A stretch of DNA of 64,000 bases from Limnoglobus roseus. Lineage in GTDB: Bacteria; Planctomycetota; Planctomycetia; Gemmatales; Gemmataceae. Position 1 is the stretch's first letter, and every line of letters begins with the position of its first letter. Positions 8,514 through 17,183 of the stretch are shown here, piece by piece. A model generated the notes under the pieces. It saw only the letters and a program-made list of their open reading frames with translations. It searched no databases and had not been told where the DNA came from. The stretch covers positions 4,464,001 to 4,528,000 of the forward strand of contig NZ_CP042425.1 of NCBI RefSeq assembly GCF_008254045.1, written 5' to 3'. Position numbers and translations under genes: made by a program.

Positions 8514-10397
8514 CTAGTTTTTCCAGGCCGGCAGGCGAACGACGAAGGTCGTGCCCCGGCCGATTTCCGACTCGAACCCAATCGTCCCGCCGTGACGGTT
8601 GACGACCACGGCGTGCGCCAGGGCCAGGCCTTGACCCGTTCCCTGTCCGATGGGCTTGGTGGTGAAGAAGGGGTCGAATACGCGGCCGCGGATCTCGCGG
8701 GCGATCCCGCAGCCGGTGTCGGTTACCCGAGCCTCGACATCGTCCCCGTCCCGTCTCGTGGACAAGGTAATCGTTCCCTTTTCCGGCCGCCCTGTCGAAC
8801 CGATGGCGTGGGCGGCGTTGACGACCAGGTTAATGAAGACCTGGTTCAACTCCCCCGGCAACCCGCGGACCGGAGGGAGGTCGAGCGAAAAGTCGGTCTT
8901 CAAGTCGGCGTGGTATTTCCACTCGCCCCGGGCGACGGCGATCACCGTCTCCAGGACGGCGTTCAGATCGACCGCGACCTTCTCCTCGGTGCCGGGGTGG
9001 GCGAACTCCCGCATTGCCTTGACAAGCCGAGACACGTGCCGCACCCCCTCCAGGGTCTGCGCGATGGCCAGCGGCACTTCCTCCAACATCTCTTTCAGGT
9101 CACTCCCGTCCGCGGGTACGTCCCGGCCTCGCGAGAGTTGCTCGGCGAGCGACTGAAACGCCTCACCCAGGAAGGCGGTGTTGTCGCCAATGTACTGGAT
9201 AGGGGTGTTGATCTCGTGCGCCATCCCGGCCGCCAGTTGACCGATCGACTCTAACTTCTGCGCCTGTCGCAATTGCTGTTCCAGGGCGTGTCGACCCGTG
9301 GCGTCCGACTGGACGGCGACGAAGTTGGTAAGACGGCCGGCGTCGTCGTGGACGGGCGAGAAGGACAACTCGTTCCAGAACGGCGTCCGGTCCTTTCGGT
9401 AGTTCAGGACCTCGACGGTACACGGCCTGACTGCTCGGATCGCGTTCCGAATTTGGGAAAGGGCTTCAGGGGCCGTGTCCGGCCCTTGAAGGAAACGGCA
9501 ATTTCGTCCCACCACCTCGGCCGACGAGTACCCGGTCAGTCGCACGAAGCCGGGGCTTACGTAAATGATCGGGTTGTCCGGGTGGAGGGCGTCGGTAATG
9601 ACGATGCCCTGCGTCGCGGCGCCCACCGCCCGGTCTCGCAATCGGAGCGATTCCTCGACTAGGACCTGGGCCGTCACGTCGAGGGCGAGTGTGAGATAGG
9701 CCTTCCGGCCGGCGAACTCGATCGGGTTGTCCGCCACCTCCATGTCGTGGACAATCCCGTTCGCCATCCGGTGCCGCCGGAGAACGCGGCCTACGCCTCG
9801 TGGAACCGCGTGGCCCTCAAGAGCTTCTACCGACGCGACCGTGCGGGTCAGGAACTGTTCGCGGGTGTACCCGTACTGCCGCACCGCCGTGTCGTTGACG
9901 GCCAGGAACCGACGGTCGGCCGCGTCGGAGACCCACATCGAATGGGGGTTCGCCTCGAACAACTGGCGGTATCGCTCCTCGCTCGCCTGCAACGCGGACT
10001 CGGTCCGCCGCCGGTCCGAGACGATCAACTGGTACTGGTCGACCGCGGCCGCGACAGCCGCCGTAAACGTCGCGTTCGTGAGCGGCTTTGTCAGAAAGCG
10101 GAAGACGTGCCCGTCATTGACTGCCTGCACGGCGTGGGCCAACTCGGTCTGTCCCGTCGCCAGAATCCGCACCGTGTCCGGGTATCGTTCCCGCACGGTC
10201 GCGAGTAACTTGACCCCCGACAGGCCGGGCATGTTCAGGTCCGAGACGATGACCGCAACCGGGCCCAGCTTTTCGAGTATTGACAGGGCCGCCCGGCCGT
10301 CCCCGGCCGTGACCATGAAATACTTCGCGTTCAGGAAGACGCGGTAGGCCTCAAGGACCTCGGGCTCGTCATCGACACACAAGACGATCGGCGTCAC
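8514..10397 (-). CDS. LOV-domain hybrid sensor histidine kinase (REC-PAS-LOV-HisKA-HATPase)
   Basis: From the GTG start (GGAGG five bases upstream; an ATG at 10436 adds 13 residues) the order is as follows. A receiver (IVLCVDDEPE, Asp53 in VIVSDLNMPG) is followed by a PAS domain at about 135-245 and a second PAS domain at about 260-370. That second domain carries the LOV signature GRNCRFLQGP with the flavin-adduct Cys300, LNYRKD, FWNEL and VAVQSD, all FMN-contact positions. HisKA follows with His394 in AAGMAHEINTPI, then HATPase_c with the N, D-x-G-x-G (TDTGCGIA) and GQGLAL boxes. LOV domains bind FMN and respond to blue light, so this is a predicted blue-light sensor kinase in the cytoplasm. 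It sits between a sigma-70 gene (41 bases upstream of the longer start) and a response regulator in one operon. Photochemistry is inferred from motifs. Confidence 0.85.
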   Translation of the reverse strand: MTPIVLCVDDEPEVLEAYRVFLNAKYFMVTAGDGRAALSILEKLGPVAVIVSDLNMPGLSGVKLLATVRERYPDTVRILATGQTELAHAVQAVNDGHVFRFLTKPLTNATFTAAVAAAVDQYQLIVSDRRRTESALQASEERYRQLFEANPHSMWVSDAADRRFLAVNDTAVRQYGYTREQFLTRTVASVEALEGHAVPRGVGRVLRRHRMANGIVHDMEVADNPIEFAGRKAYLTLALDVTAQVLVEESLRLRDRAVGAATQGIVITDALHPDNPIIYVSPGFVRLTGYSSAEVVGRNCRFLQGPDTAPEALSQIRNAIRAVRPCTVEVLNYRKDRTPFWNELSFSPVHDDAGRLTNFVAVQSDATGRHALEQQLRQAQKLESIGQLAAGMAHEINTPIQYIGDNTAFLGEAFQSLAEQLSRGRDVPADGSDLKEMLEEVPLAIAQTLEGVRHVSRLVKAMREFAHPGTEEKVAVDLNAVLETVIAVARGEWKYHADLKTDFSLDLPPVRGLPGELNQVFINLVVNAAHAIGSTGRPEKGTITLSTRRDGDDVEARVTDTGCGIAREIRGRVFDPFFTTKPIGQGTGQGLALAHAVVVNRHGGTIGFESEIGRGTTFVVRLPAWKN

Positions 10398-10477
10398 GCG
10401 GGCCTCCTCAATGTCTGGACGTCGTCCGATTGGCAACTGACGGTCACTTCGTGATAAAGCTTCGGGCTCGTGCGGGA

Positions 10478-11296
10478 TCAGCGATCCCCGATGCTCTCGG
10501 CCAATTTGGCGATCGCGTCGGACTCGATTTGACGAATGCGTTCTCGCGACAGGCCGAACTGCACGCCGACTTGCTTGCAGGTCTTTGGCCCATCACCGTC
10601 GAAGCCGAACCGCATCCGGAGAACGGCGGCCTCTCGCGGTTCCATCTTGTCCAGCAATTCCATCAGTCGCCCGATGTCGATCACCTCGGTCATCAACGCC
10701 TCGGGTGTCCGGAGACGCGAATCCATCACCGTCTCGGCAATGCCCGGTGAACCCTCGCCGGGCTCGGACGGCAAGCCCCTGGAAACGCGGATGGCCTCGG
10801 CGAGAATCCTCGACTGCCTCTCGGACAAGCCCAACCGTCCGGTTACCTCTTCGTGTGTCGGCAACCGCCCAAACTCGACGGTTAAATCGCCCTTCGCACG
10901 GGCCCACTTGAAGTGCAGTTGCGTCATGTACACTGGGATGCGAACGATCTTGGCCGCATTCACGATACCCCGGCGGATACTCTGGTTGATCCAGAAGGTC
11001 GCGTACGTCGAAAACCGCGTGTTCATCGACGGATCGTATCCCTCCACCGCACGCATGAGGCCCAGATTCCCTTCAGACACGAGGTCCTCAATCGGCACCC
11101 CCCGGCCGGTGTAGCTGAGTGCGATGTTGACGACCAATCGCAAGTTCGCCCGAATCATCCGGTCGCGCGCGGCCTCGTTCCCGGCCACGACGCCGGCAGC
11201 GGTCTCCTTCTCGTCGGAGGTCGTCATGAGTGGCGTGCGGTTGATTTCCGCCAAGTACGTGCGAAAAGACTCGGGGACGTGTCGGGCTGTACCCAT
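10478..11296 (-). CDS. RNA polymerase sigma factor, sigma-70 group (RpoD/RpoS-like)
   Basis: The 272-residue protein has region 1.2 (FRTYLAEINRTPLMT) and region 2 (ANLRLVVNIALSYTGRG and EGNLGLMRAVEGYDP). The -10 recognition segment is FSTYATFWINQSIRRGI. Region 3 follows, and region 4 ends with an HTH reading GLSRERIRQIESDAIAKL. It lacks region 1.1 and the long non-conserved region of primary sigma factors, so it is an alternative group-2 type. It directs RNA polymerase to a subset of promoters. It lies inside a two-component operon: REC-HD-GYP upstream (36-base gap) and LOV kinase downstream. This suggests signal-dependent transcription linked to those sensors; no anti-sigma gene is seen. Confidence 0.9.
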   Translation of the reverse strand: MGTARHVPESFRTYLAEINRTPLMTTSDEKETAAGVVAGNEAARDRMIRANLRLVVNIALSYTGRGVPIEDLVSEGNLGLMRAVEGYDPSMNTRFSTYATFWINQSIRRGIVNAAKIVRIPVYMTQLHFKWARAKGDLTVEFGRLPTHEEVTGRLGLSERQSRILAEAIRVSRGLPSEPGEGSPGIAETVMDSRLRTPEALMTEVIDIGRLMELLDKMEPREAAVLRMRFGFDGDGPKTCKQVGVQFGLSRERIRQIESDAIAKLAESIGDR

Positions 11297-11332
11297 GACG
11301 ATCCTGGTGAGTAATAGAAGGTCGGGAGGTCG

Positions 11333-12319
11333 TCACAACGGCACCGGCACGGGGGTTGGTCCCGCGACAATCTCAAACGATGCCAGAACAACTTCGGGAT
11401 CAAGCCCGCCCCCGAGGGCATCGGCCGTCATGACATCCCGGCACTGCTGGCGCGACATCGGGCGTCGATACGGGCGGTCGCTCGCCAAGGCGTCGTACAC
11501 ATCGGCGACCGCCAGGATCCGGACCAGGAGGGGGATCGAGTGGCCGATCAAGCCGTCCGGGTATCCCTTGCCGTCCATCCGTTCGTGGTGCCATCGGATC
11601 AGCGGCAGGACATCTCGGGCGGAGCGGAGCGGCTCGACAATCCTGGCCCCGTCGGCCGGATGCCGCCGGACGACATCAAACTCTTCATCCGTCAGCCGCC
11701 CGGGCTTATTGAGGATGGCGTCGGGGATACTGATTTTTCCGATGTCGTGGAGGATTGCGCCGCGACGGAGGACGTCCAGTTCGGTCGAATCGAGTCCGAT
11801 CCGTTCGGCCAGTGAGGTCGCGTATCGGGCCACGCGGTCCGAGTGGCCGTGAGTGTGGGGTGACTTCCCCTCAATCACACGGGCCAACGTGTACACGACC
11901 GACTCGGCCGAGTCGAGCGCCTCGACGAGTTCCTGCCGCCGCAACAAAGAGCGGCAACGGGCGGTAATCTCGAACGTCTGGAACGGCTTGGTCAGGAACT
12001 CGTCCGCACCGAGGTTCCACGCCCGCAATCGGGCATCGGCAGACTCAGTGCCGGTCAACACCAGGATCGGAAGGAGGCAGGTTTCCGAAGCGAGTTTGAG
12101 TTGGCGGCAGACCTCGAATCCGCCGACATGGGGTATGTCGATGTCCAGGATCACCAGGTCGGGGCGATGTTCGGCGACCCGGTCCAACGCGATCCGGCCG
12201 TCCGCCGCGACCACGACTTGATAGCCTTCATCCTCCAAGACGATCCGGAGAAGTTTCGAGATCGACGGGTCGTCGTCTACGACCAAAACGGAACGGCGGA
12301 GTGGTTGCTGGATCGTCAT
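11333..12319 (-). CDS. Response regulator with HD-GYP cyclic-di-GMP phosphodiesterase domain
   Basis: The 328-residue protein starts at ATG 12319, whose first bases overlap the stop of the upstream broken kinase in an ATGA junction, implying translational coupling. The receiver domain (VLVVDDDPSI, Asp59 in LVILDIDIP, Lys in LTKPF) is followed by an HD-GYP domain. That domain has HGHSDRVARYA, catalytic His191-Asp192 in LHDIGKISIPD, and the full HHERMDGKGYP signature at 244-254. The family hydrolyses cyclic-di-GMP, so phosphorylation should lower c-di-GMP and alter motility or matrix production. All active-site residues visible in the motifs are intact, unlike the paralogue at 7323-8474. Its own kinase has been disrupted, so it may be orphaned or driven by the downstream LOV kinase. 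Confidence 0.88.
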   Translation of the reverse strand: MTIQQPLRRSVLVVDDDPSISKLLRIVLEDEGYQVVVAADGRIALDRVAEHRPDLVILDIDIPHVGGFEVCRQLKLASETCLLPILVLTGTESADARLRAWNLGADEFLTKPFQTFEITARCRSLLRRQELVEALDSAESVVYTLARVIEGKSPHTHGHSDRVARYATSLAERIGLDSTELDVLRRGAILHDIGKISIPDAILNKPGRLTDEEFDVVRRHPADGARIVEPLRSARDVLPLIRWHHERMDGKGYPDGLIGHSIPLLVRILAVADVYDALASDRPYRRPMSRQQCRDVMTADALGGGLDPEVVLASFEIVAGPTPVPVPL

Positions 12320-12943
12320 TCGGCCGCTCGGGTGAAATCGGTGTTCCCCACGATTAATAAGCCTGGCGAGGAAGATGCCGAACAAAGGCGAATATCGGAA
12401 TTGATCGTTTGCAACGGAGAATCTAACAACTCTCGGACCTTGAACCCCAGGGCAAGAGGAGAGAATGGCTTGGAGAGGAAGCTCACCCTTCCATCCACAA
12501 TGCCGTGCGGCATCCCCGCGTCTTCGGGACAGCCGGAAAGGAATAAAGTGCGTACCTCGGGATAAAGCTTTATCAGCGTCTCGGCGATCGCTCGTCCGCC
12601 CAGACCGGGCATGATGATGTCCGTGATGAGCAGGTGAATCGGCCCGTCGTGCCGGGTCGAGACCCGGATCGCCTCGTCGCCGTCGGCCGCGTCCAGCACC
12701 GTATACCCACACTCGACCAAAACGCGTCGGATCAAACCCCTCACGCCTGCGTCGTCTTCGGCGAGGAGAAGCGTCTCCGAGCCCGGTGGTGGGAATTCCA
12801 GTCTGGATCGGACGAGCGGCATTCCGTCCACGTGCTTCGTGCGGGGCAGATACACTTCGAATTTGGTTCCGACCCCGACCTCACTGGTCACCGCGATGTG
12901 CCCGCCGAGCTGCTTGACGATCCGGTGCACGGTGGCGAGCTCT

Positions 12944-13418
12944 AGGGCGTGTTGACGAGCAGCAGTCTTTTGGGCTAAGAGTTTAGGCCGATCCTGATCA
13001 TCCCTGAGGCACGACGCCATGCGGTACCTGCTCACGGACGGGCACTGGGCCATCCTCGAACCGCTGGTCGCCCAGGCGAAGCAGTTCACCGGTGGCCAAC
13101 CGCCCCGATTGCCGGATCGGCTGTTCTTCGAGGCCATCCTGTACTGGGCCCGCACGGGCGTCCCGTGGCGGGACCTGCCGGGCGAGTTCGGGGCCTGGGA
13201 TGCGGTGTACAACCGGTTCGGCCGGTGGGTTCGTTCGGGCAGCCTGCGGCGGCTGTTCGAACTCCTGACCGCCAACCCCGACCTCGGCGACGTCCGGCGC
13301 ATCCTCATCGACTCCACGGTCGTCCGCGCCCACCAGCACGCGGCCGGGGCCCGGCGGAAGAAAAAAAGATCGGGCCGGCACGAAGTGCTCGCCGTGAGGG
13401 TCTTGGCCGCAGCCGGGG
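12944..13418 (+). mobile_element. IS5-family insertion sequence remnant
   Basis: The left boundary is placed where HATPase similarity stops (GLATV-type motif) and the sequence GGGCGTGTTGACGA begins. The right boundary is where LOV/PAS similarity resumes after the GLGRSRGG-coding segment. Only the first half of an IS5-family element (orfA) remains, and no right inverted repeat was found. Boundaries are accurate to roughly 10 bases. Confidence 0.65.
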
Positions 13419-13468
13419 TGTCGGGCCGTGTGACGTCGGTGATTAGCAAGCCCTGGGGAACCGCGTGA
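13019..13468 (+). pseudogene. IS5-family transposase orfA, truncated
   Basis: The frame begins MRYLLTDGHWAILEPLV and includes TGVPWRDLPGEFGAWDAVYNRF and the first catalytic Asp in IDSTVVRAHQHAAG. This is the usual orfA product of IS5/IS427-group elements, which make full transposase by frameshifting into orfB. The GLGRSRG motif that opens orfB can be read in the neighbouring frame near 13400. After about 13418 the sequence is that of the disrupted kinase gene, so orfB, the other catalytic residues and the right IS end are deleted. The last 15 or so codons are kinase sequence read in antisense. Not mobile by itself. Confidence 0.7.
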
Positions 13469-13902
13469 ATAGCCCGGTCTCGCAGCAGCAAGGATTGTTC
13501 CGCAATACGGCGTGAGGTCACGTCCTGGGCGACTGAGAGAATTCCCTGGAAGACACCGTCAGGGCTGAACAGCGGGGTATTGTGCCATTCGCAGAAGACG
13601 ACCCGACCGTCATTGGCAACATTCTCGGACGTCCCACAGGTACTCGTATCTCCAGCCCTCAACCGTGTGAAGATGTCCGCCATCGCGGATTGAAAGTGTG
13701 GCGGCACGATGAGATCGAAAGGGTGCTTTCCAAGGACTTGCGCTTCGGAATACCCAAAGATTCGTTCGGCCGCAGCGTTCCACCGGGTGCACCGGAAGTC
13801 CGCGTCAGTCACGATGTACGCCAGGGGCAACTGTTCGACTTGGAAGTTCAGTTGGGCCAGCACTTCCCCCCCGTCGAATTCACTTGGCATCAGTTCGGTC
13901 AC

Positions 13903-15084
13903 GTGCTATTACCCCTTGTCAGCTGCGAATTTTCCAGATGCACGCCTTCGTGCGCTTGGCCGTTATTCTTGAAGGTCACCGTCGACCACAGCCCGATCGC
14001 CGTGAGGGTCGGATCCGGCGAACCGAACTCGAAAGTATCAAGACTCGAGGCGTCTCTTCACAGCGTCAGAAACTGTCGGAAGAAGGCATCCGGAACGACG
14101 AGAGTGCGCCCGGCGCGACCCATATCGCGTTCCTTGAAGCAACCCATGATCACACGGATCTAAAGACTCCTAGCCCCTGACACATGCTGCCGTGAGTATT
14201 CGCATTCAATTCTTAAACTGAGAAGGCGGAGGGCAAGCCTCGACAGCAAGGAATGTCGCGAAAGGATTGGCTGGTTGATCAGGTTGATATTCCCAACCCT
14301 AAATATTTATAGCAAATGAATCGAGCCGGCATTACAATTCACTATGCTATCACTCCGGCGGAGAATATTCTGATTAAAATCAAAATTTAGCTGCGATTGA
14401 TCGACAGGGCAATTATTATTCCGAATCGACCTCTGCCCAATTCAATTGAAATCATCTCATAACGACCAGAACGGTTTGATTCCGCTCAAGCTCATTTGGT
14501 GACGAATCGGACCACAAGCAGGGATTGAAAGCCAACTTGGTGAAGTGGTTGGTTAGCCCGCGCACGTTCGCACAGGATCATATCGAGTCGGCCACGCGAT
14601 TTTGATCTGCAAATCACGGGATCCAACCCCCTATTACAGGTGCCGGAGCGTGATCTCCAGACCCTTTGAATCACCGTACACTCTGAGGGTGTCGGGTCTG
14701 GTAGAATGCTACAGGTCATACATTTGAGGCTCGGTGCGTATTCATCCGCCCGGCCAAGAGACGAGTTGGCTAAACTCTACACATTTGTCGAAATTCTCCT
14801 CGGCTATAATGATCTGTAGTCTAAGTAGTACCTTGATTAGGGCGTGGGCCAAGTCGGTTGACAGGGTCTCTTCTGGCTCCTTAACGTGGCAGCTTTCAGT
14901 CTCTCGGACTTCATTCCCGCCGCGTGATTCGCGCAGAATGTCCACAACACAGTCTCGTCGCTCCGGCCGCAAGCAACTGCGGTCGCGCGTCGCCATGCTC
15001 GCACGGAATATGGTGGGTTCATCAGGGTACAAAAACTAAATGCCCGTCAACTCATCATTGCGGTAACGTGCATGAATTTGAATC
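13903..15084. other. Long intergenic region, AT-rich core
   Basis: About 1.2 kb without a supportable gene. The part from about 14180 to 14480 is markedly AT-richer than the rest of the window. Short open frames on both strands near 14740-15040 have no recognisable motif. The region should hold the promoter of the minus-strand signalling operon and perhaps that of the sulfotransferase fusion, but no convincing -35/-10 pair was picked out. Confidence 0.5.
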
Positions 15085-17106
15085 TTGAGAGTATTGCCGT
15101 CCCAATATTGGAGAAGCCCCTTGATATCGCTGACTCAAATTCAAGATCGGATCCATGCGGATATCAGCAACGATCGCCCTCGCTTCGCTCCTTCGCGAGT
15201 TGCACGTGCGGCCGTGGCCGGGATCGCGGCACGACTGGTCCGCATCCGCGCGGCTGTCCCTCAAGACCTCGCGAAAGTCCGGGCCTGGCTGCCCGACGCG
15301 CTCGGCGGGACGCCGGCCGCCACCGTTGGAGTCGCGACGGATGCCGCCACCGGTGCGATTGTCGGCATCGCTTCGCTGCGCGTTTTTAGTGATCGGGTGG
15401 GGCGATTTCTGCTGTTTGTGGACCCTTCATTTCGACGGCGGGGCTGCGGCACCGTCCTCCTGGAAAGTGTTCGTCGGATCGCTCAGGAAGCAGGGGCGAC
15501 GCGATTGCTATCCGGCCGGTCTTTCGAGGCAACTGCTGGTGACGTCGCTGCCCGATCGGCGGTCGAGTTCCTGCGGGCACGCGGCATGTCCGTGGCGCAA
15601 GAAATCCTCTGTTACCAGGCTCAGCTAACGACGGCCCTGGCCGCGATCGAACCGCTGTATCGGCGTTACCAACGGCCGTCGGCCGACCGTGCTCGCATCG
15701 TGTCATTGGAGCACGTGGACCCACACGCCCTCGCCGCATTCGTGGTTCGCGACGTCGGGGGCCTCCCGGAAGAGGTGGCAGCCCGGCTGGCAGGCCGCGG
15801 CCGGGCCTACTGCCGGGCGACGTCGATGGTCGCCCTGATGGGCGACGCAATTGTGGGCGCCCTCTTGACCTTGCGTCAGGGCCACAATGTGTTCATCGAG
15901 ACTCGCGTGGTCGATGCCGCCAGTCGGGGCAGTCACATCAACCTTGCCCTGATTTACAAGAGCATCGCCGCGGCCGTTCCCCAGGGCGTACGGACGATCG
16001 CGTTCGAACACGACACCCGCGAGCGTGACACGGCCAAACTCGCCCGACGGTTGGGTGCGACCGTCGTCGGCCGGCGGCAGTGCTGGGGTTGCGAGATTCA
16101 GCAGTCCGCTTCGGAAACCCGTGTAAACCCGGTCGAGTCTCAAGTCCAGGAAGCGGTTTCATCCGACTGGCAGGCCGATGCCCTTCGCGACCCGCGTGTC
16201 GATGGCTTGGACGTCAAACAACTCCAGGACCGGTTGGTTCTCGACTCGGCGAACGACCTGATTCAAACGCTGAGCGAACGGGGCGTCATCAGCGCCTCCA
16301 TTAAGAACCGTGTGCGCGGCGTCACCCTGCAACTCAAGTTAGTCCGCCACGAGGCCGAGAGGTTCGACCGGACAACGGGGCTGAAGGCGTGCCTGCTGTT
16401 CGCCGTGCTGCCCCGCTCCGCGAGCATCTATGTCTTTGACGCACTGGCCGCCGGCCTCGCCCTGGACAAGGTGACGGTCTGTGCGCACCGGTTCCCGCAG
16501 GAGACGATCAACTCGCACGCGGCGGCACGGCTGGCCGTACCCGGCACGATCTGTCACACGCACATCGACGCCCGGTTGGGCAACCTCGCGTTGATCAACC
16601 CGTTTCTGGACCGCATGGTCGTTCACGTCCGCGACCCCCGCCAGGCCGTGCTGTCGGCCGTTCACCACATGAACGATCTCCGCCGCCGTCTGGGGGCCGG
16701 TCACGTGGCGGGCTTCGGGGCGACGTTCCCGAACCATTACTTCGATCTCCCGTTCCCAGAGCAGATCGACTTCATGATCGCGCACGGCCTGCCGGAATTT
16801 GTCCGCTGGATCGAGGGCTGGCTCGCGGCGGCGGCGAACCCGCTGTTCCGGACCAAGGTGCTGTTCACGCGATACGAAGACTTGCACGCGGACCCCGCGG
16901 CGTACTTCCGGTCGATCCTGGAATTCTACGGCGTCGCGTGGGTATCGCCGGCGTTTCAGCCGCCGCCCGCGGTCAGCGGCAGCCGGCACTTCCGAAAAGG
17001 TGCGACCGACGAGTGGCGCACCGCGTTCACGCCCGCACAGCGCGACGCGGCGTGCGCGGCCGTTCCGCTCCGCGTCCTCCAGCGTTTCGGCTGGCAGCCA
17101 CACTAG
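15085..17106 (+). CDS. GNAT acetyltransferase - sulfotransferase fusion protein
   Basis: This is one 673-residue frame. Residues about 52-195 are a GNAT domain (LVRIRAAVPQDLAKVRAWL, then FVDPSFRRRGCGTVLLESV as the acetyl-CoA loop). A second GNAT-like half spans about 215-350. Residues about 430-673 are a PAPS-dependent sulfotransferase: PRSASIYVFDAL as the 5'-phosphosulfate loop near 443, VVHVRDPRQAVLSAV as the 3'-phosphate loop near 513, TRYEDLHADP, and HFRKGATDEWRTAFT near 635. Sulfotransferases move sulfate from PAPS to a carbohydrate, lipid or protein acceptor. The protein may acetylate and sulfate a surface glycan or metabolite; the acceptor is unknown. The start is uncertain because the first 50 residues match nothing recognisable. 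Its stop overlaps the earliest possible start of the giant adhesin gene. Confidence 0.75.
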   Translation: MRVLPSQYWRSPLISLTQIQDRIHADISNDRPRFAPSRVARAAVAGIAARLVRIRAAVPQDLAKVRAWLPDALGGTPAATVGVATDAATGAIVGIASLRVFSDRVGRFLLFVDPSFRRRGCGTVLLESVRRIAQEAGATRLLSGRSFEATAGDVAARSAVEFLRARGMSVAQEILCYQAQLTTALAAIEPLYRRYQRPSADRARIVSLEHVDPHALAAFVVRDVGGLPEEVAARLAGRGRAYCRATSMVALMGDAIVGALLTLRQGHNVFIETRVVDAASRGSHINLALIYKSIAAAVPQGVRTIAFEHDTRERDTAKLARRLGATVVGRRQCWGCEIQQSASETRVNPVESQVQEAVSSDWQADALRDPRVDGLDVKQLQDRLVLDSANDLIQTLSERGVISASIKNRVRGVTLQLKLVRHEAERFDRTTGLKACLLFAVLPRSASIYVFDALAAGLALDKVTVCAHRFPQETINSHAAARLAVPGTICHTHIDARLGNLALINPFLDRMVVHVRDPRQAVLSAVHHMNDLRRRLGAGHVAGFGATFPNHYFDLPFPEQIDFMIAHGLPEFVRWIEGWLAAAANPLFRTKVLFTRYEDLHADPAAYFRSILEFYGVAWVSPAFQPPPAVSGSRHFRKGATDEWRTAFTPAQRDAACAAVPLRVLQRFGWQPH

Positions 17107-17183
17107 TGGCGATCCTCCTTGACTCTTTGCGTTACCAATCTTCCGTGTTTCACCACGATCTCTTTCACGAATCGGAGTCTCAC

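Larger units (their letters stand above)
12316..13902 (-). pseudogene. PAS/LOV hybrid histidine kinase disrupted by an IS5-type fragment
   Basis: The reading frame stays open for 528 codons but is chimeric. The first about 150 residues (GTG start at 13902) are a PAS domain (YIVTDADFRCTRWN) ending with the start of a second, LOV-like PAS (RDRAIHAVPQGLLITD). The middle about 160 codons are antisense read-through of an inserted IS5-type sequence. The frame then resumes at ELATVHRIVKQLGGHIAV, the very end of a HATPase_c domain, followed by a complete receiver domain (LLITDIIMPGLGG). The whole HisKA domain and most of HATPase are gone, so kinase activity cannot exist; insertion plus deletion is the simplest explanation. 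The C-terminal receiver could still be made. The stop overlaps the next gene's ATG. Confidence 0.85.

Noticed and set aside
14734..15039. Open frames on both strands before the sulfotransferase fusion
   Set aside because: No recognisable motif, no ribosome site, and composition does not resemble the coding regions.
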